Of a stretch of 62,265 nucleotides of DNA, positions 59,659-62,265 are shown piece after piece. A program made the position numbers and the translations under genes. A model generated the notes under the pieces. The model was not told where the DNA came from, ran no database searches, and saw nothing but the letters and a program-made list of their open reading frames with translations. Origin of the DNA: CAYLUN01 sp964386865 (GTDB lineage Bacteria; Verrucomicrobiota; Kiritimatiellia; RFP12; UBA1067); assembly GCA_964386865.1 (NCBI GenBank), contig CAYLUN010000028.1:1-62265 (forward strand). The letters run 5' to 3'. How positions within the stretch are numbered: the first letter of the stretch is position 1; each line of letters begins with the position of its first letter.

Positions 59659-61736
59659 TTCACGGTTGCTCCGGGAAGCGCGCCGGCGTCTGGCGAGACC
59701 ACGAAGAGCGCGCCGTCGGGGTTGCCCGCCGCGAGGATCATGCCCTCGGACAGGCCGAAGCGCATTTTGCGCGGGGCGAGGTTCGCGACCATCACGACCT
59801 GCCGGCCGACCAGCGCGGAGGGGTCGTACGCCTTGCGGATGCCCGCGAAGACCTGGCGCGGCTTGGCCTCACCGATGTCGAGCATGACCTTCAGCAGCTT
59901 GTCCGCGCCCTCGACCAGCTCAGCCGAGACCACCCGGGCCACGCGCAGGTCCGCCTTCGCGAAGGTGTCGTAGTCGATGGTCTCCTTGACGGGGTCGGCG
60001 GGGGCCGGTGTGGGAAGTGTGGGAGGCGTGGGAGGTGTGGGAAGTGTGGGAGGTGTGGGAGGTGTGGGAGGTGTGGGAGGAGGGGGCGGACATGGAGCCC
60101 CGGCCCTGCTGGCCTCGACCATCTTGTCCACGGCGGCTTGCTCGACGCGCGTGGCGAGGTATTCGTATGGCTTGATCGGGACGTTTTCGACGCACTTCGA
60201 GACGTCGGCCCACACATAGGGCGCCTCGTTGAAGAGCGCCGCCACCTTGGCCGCGTAGGCGGGCAGAACCGGCTGGAGGTAGATCGCCAGCACGCGGAAG
60301 ATGTTGAGGACCGAGGTCATCACCTGGCGGGCGGCCTCGGGGTCGGTCTTGACCAGCGCCCATGGTGCCTTGGAGTCGAAGTACTGGTTCGCCGCGTCCG
60401 CGAGGTCGCGGATCTCAACCATGACCTTGCTGAAGTCGCGCGCCTCGTAGTGGGCGGCGACGGTTTCGGCGAGGCCCTTCGCCCGCTCCCACAGCGCGCG
60501 GCCGTCGGCGTCCATCGCGCCGGTCGCGCCGCCGAGGCTCTTGTGGAGCATCTGCGCGCCGCGCGAGGCGAGGTTGGTGATCTTGCCGACGAGGTCGGAG
60601 TTGACGCGGTTCAGGAAGTCGCCCAGGTTGAGGTCGAGGTCGTCGGTCGTGCCGTTCAGCTTGCAGGCGTAGTAGAAGCGCAGGTCCTGCGGCTTCAGGT
60701 GGTCGAGGTAGGTGCGCGCCTTGACGAAGGTGCCCTTGGACTTGCTCATCTTCTCGCCGTTGACCGTGAGGAAGCCGTGGACGAAGACCTGGTTGGGGGT
60801 CTTGTAGCCCGCGACCTTCAGCATGGCCGGCCAGAAGAGGCAGTGGAAGCGCACGATGTCCTTGCCGATGAAGTGGACCAGCTCGGCCTCGGGGTTCTGC
60901 CACCAGGCGTCGAACGACTCGCCCTTGTCGGCACACCACTTCTGGAGCGAGGCCATGTAGCCGATCGGCGCGTCCACCCAGACGTAGAAGAACTTGCCGG
61001 GATGGCCGGGAATCTCAAAGCCGAAGTACGGGGCGTCGCGCGAGATGCACCAGCCGCGCAGCGGCTCGCTGAACCATTCGAGCAGCTTGTGGGCCACATC
61101 AGGGGCGGTGTGCTGGGGAATCCACGTCTGGAGAAAATCGCGGAACGGCTCCAGCTCGAAGAAGAGGTGGTCGCTGTCGCGCATGACTGGCGGCTTGCCG
61201 CACAGCACGCAGCGGGCGTCTTTCAGCTCCTCGGCGGCATAAGTCTGCCCGCAGATATCGCAGGCGTCGCCGTACTGGCCCTCCGCGCCGCACTTGGGGC
61301 AGGCGCCCTTGACGAAGCGATCCGGCAGGAACATCGCGTCGTGCTCGCAGTAGAGCTGAGGCAGACTGCGCGCGTCGATGGCGCCGCTCTTCTGCATCGC
61401 CTGGTAGATCGCGTTGCAGAAGGCCCGGTTCTCCTCGCTGTTGGTCGAGTAGTAGTGGTCGAACCGGATTTCGAAGTCGGAAAAATCCTGCGTGTGCTGT
61501 GTGAGGCTGCGCGCGATCAGCGTCTCGGGCGTGATGCCCTCCGCGCGCGCCCGCACCATGACGGGCGTGCCGTGGGTGTCGTCCGCACAGATGTACAGCG
61601 CCTCGTGTCCGCGCATCTTCTGAAAGCGTACCCAGAAGTCGGTCTGCAAATACTCGACCAGGTGTCCGAGGTGTATGTCGCCGTTCGCGTACGGCAGGGC
61701 CGCCGTAACAACGATTCTCCGATTCTTCGTATCCAT
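59655..61736 (-). CDS. metG: Methionyl-tRNA synthetase with proline-rich linker and C-terminal tRNA-binding domain
   Basis: 693 residues. Charges tRNA-Met with methionine. The catalytic domain has HLGH (H22-H25, in ALPYANGDIHLGHL) and KMSKS (329-333). The zinc-knuckle insert has CPKCG, CDICG and a further CVLCG (about residues 144-180). The helical anticodon-binding domain follows. The C-terminal EMAP/Trbp111-type tRNA-binding domain (YDTFAKADLRVARVV...VVMVANLAPRKMRFGLSEGMILAA) is joined through an unusual stretch of TPP and TLP repeats near residues 546-577. AGAGGAG lies 7 bases before the ATG at 61736. menA overlaps its stop. Confidence 0.97.
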   Translation of the reverse strand: MDTKNRRIVVTAALPYANGDIHLGHLVEYLQTDFWVRFQKMRGHEALYICADDTHGTPVMVRARAEGITPETLIARSLTQHTQDFSDFEIRFDHYYSTNSEENRAFCNAIYQAMQKSGAIDARSLPQLYCEHDAMFLPDRFVKGACPKCGAEGQYGDACDICGQTYAAEELKDARCVLCGKPPVMRDSDHLFFELEPFRDFLQTWIPQHTAPDVAHKLLEWFSEPLRGWCISRDAPYFGFEIPGHPGKFFYVWVDAPIGYMASLQKWCADKGESFDAWWQNPEAELVHFIGKDIVRFHCLFWPAMLKVAGYKTPNQVFVHGFLTVNGEKMSKSKGTFVKARTYLDHLKPQDLRFYYACKLNGTTDDLDLNLGDFLNRVNSDLVGKITNLASRGAQMLHKSLGGATGAMDADGRALWERAKGLAETVAAHYEARDFSKVMVEIRDLADAANQYFDSKAPWALVKTDPEAARQVMTSVLNIFRVLAIYLQPVLPAYAAKVAALFNEAPYVWADVSKCVENVPIKPYEYLATRVEQAAVDKMVEASRAGAPCPPPPPTPPTPPTPPTLPTPPTPPTLPTPAPADPVKETIDYDTFAKADLRVARVVSAELVEGADKLLKVMLDIGEAKPRQVFAGIRKAYDPSALVGRQVVMVANLAPRKMRFGLSEGMILAAGNPDGALFVVSPDAGALPGATVK
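60007..60078. repeat. Eight tandem 9-bp repeats in metG
   Basis: Unit GGTGTGGGA (variants AGTGTGGGA and GGCGTGGGA) repeated eight times without interruption. On the coding strand it encodes the T-P-P/T-L-P linker of MetRS. The 9-bp period keeps frame, so copy number can change without breaking the gene. Confidence 0.85.
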
Positions 61737-61940
61737 GAAGGCTCCTCTGCTCAAATTCCCACTATCTTAGCGGTTTTCGTGCGTGCGCGCCACACCGGAG
61801 AGTCGGGCGGCGAGGCCGCCGCCCCGGGGGTTTCGCGGCTGGGACCGGCGGACGGCAGGGGGCTGCCGTCCCTACCCGGTGCGGCGGGCGGACGGTTGAC
61901 GGTTCCCCGGTAGGGACGGCGGACGTGTGACGGTTCCCCC

Positions 61941-62265
61941 GGTAGGGACGGCAGCCCCTGCCGTCCGCGTGGCGTCGTCTGCGCCGCCGCGCGGGGGTCT
62001 CGCGGCCGGGACCGGCGGACGGCAGGGGGCTGCCGTCCCTACCCGGTGCGGGCCGGCGGACGGGTGACGGTTTCCCCGGTAGGGACGGCAGCCCCTGCCG
62101 TCCGCGTGGCGTCGTCTGCGCCGCCGCGCGGGGGTCTCGCGGCCGGGACCGGCGGACGGCAGGGGGCTGCCGTCCCTACCCGGTGCGGGCCGGCGGACGG
62201 GTGACGGTTTCCCCGGTAGGGACGGCAGCCCCTGCCGTCCGCGTGGCGTCGTCTGCGCCGCCGCG
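61941..62265. repeat. 137-bp tandem repeat with nested palindromes, running off the window end
   Basis: Units begin GGTAGGGACGGCAGCCCC at 61941, 62078 and 62215. The first two full units look identical and the third is cut by the window end. Each unit contains the inverted copy (GGGGCTGCCGTCCCTACC) about 90 bases later, so it can fold on itself, and each arm holds a smaller palindrome GGACGGCAG/CTGCCGTCC. A degenerate copy precedes at about 61835-61940. The whole region 61737-62265 lacks a supported gene. Confidence 0.85.

Noticed and set aside
61737..62265. CRISPR array in the terminal repeats
   Set aside because: The repeat period is 137 bp with identical 'spacers' and nested palindromes; it is a tandem repeat, not a CRISPR.

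Overview
The window is a GC-rich chromosomal segment from a Gram-negative member of the PVC superphylum, most likely Kiritimatiellota or Verrucomicrobiota. The placement is inference. It rests on very large secreted proteins with autotransporter-associated beta-strand (PATR) repeats, SBBP propellers and Ig modules ending in FYRV- or FFRV-type tails, on a heme-motif HzsA-like protein fused to a sulfatase-modifying-factor domain, on a GH16 enzyme fused to PATR repeats, and on uronate catabolism genes.

Layout. 0-20 kb: a PATR protein, a beta-propeller/Ig protein, a GT4 glycosyltransferase, the HzsA-like/FGE fusion, a MATE exporter and the GH16-PATR enzyme. 19.3-20.6 kb: an AT-richer accessory pocket with a 124-bp MITE-like element and an integron-cassette-like gene ending in an attC-like site. 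20.6-30 kb: an FAD-dependent oxidoreductase, a purine permease, and a glucuronate module (uxaC, gntP-type permease, two small genes), followed by a second attC-like site in an otherwise gene-free pocket. 30-35.5 kb: AhpC peroxiredoxin, an overlapping SNF2 helicase/SWIM pair, and a Spy/CpxP-like protein. 36-46.6 kb: the replication-origin neighbourhood, dnaA, dnaN, tRNA-Gln(CTG), tex, mnmE, a membrane protein and mnmG. 46.9-56 kb: two giant secreted proteins, one an S8 protease. 56-62.3 kb: a probably frameshifted membrane-anchored gene, an LA_2272-type repeat protein, menA-like prenyltransferase and metG, then a 137-bp tandem repeat running off the window end.

How it fits together. dnaA/dnaN plus mnmE/mnmG mark the origin domain. 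The most striking observation is that two perfect copies of the ParB-binding parS palindrome (TGTTCCACGTGGAACA) lie inside the mnmG reading frame, within a segment about 34 residues longer than in E. coli MnmG. This suggests that the chromosome-segregation centromere has been built into a tRNA-modification gene. The upstream 970-bp non-coding region carries repeated ACACGTG motifs and a long nested inverted repeat, and it competes with the dnaA-dnaN gap as the candidate origin.

The accessory genes suggest a polysaccharide-degrading lifestyle: GH16, glucuronate isomerase with a gluconate-type permease, secreted protease and beta-rich surface proteins. Small palindromic repeats are scattered through the intergenic regions. 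No CRISPR array, rRNA, phage or complete IS element was seen.
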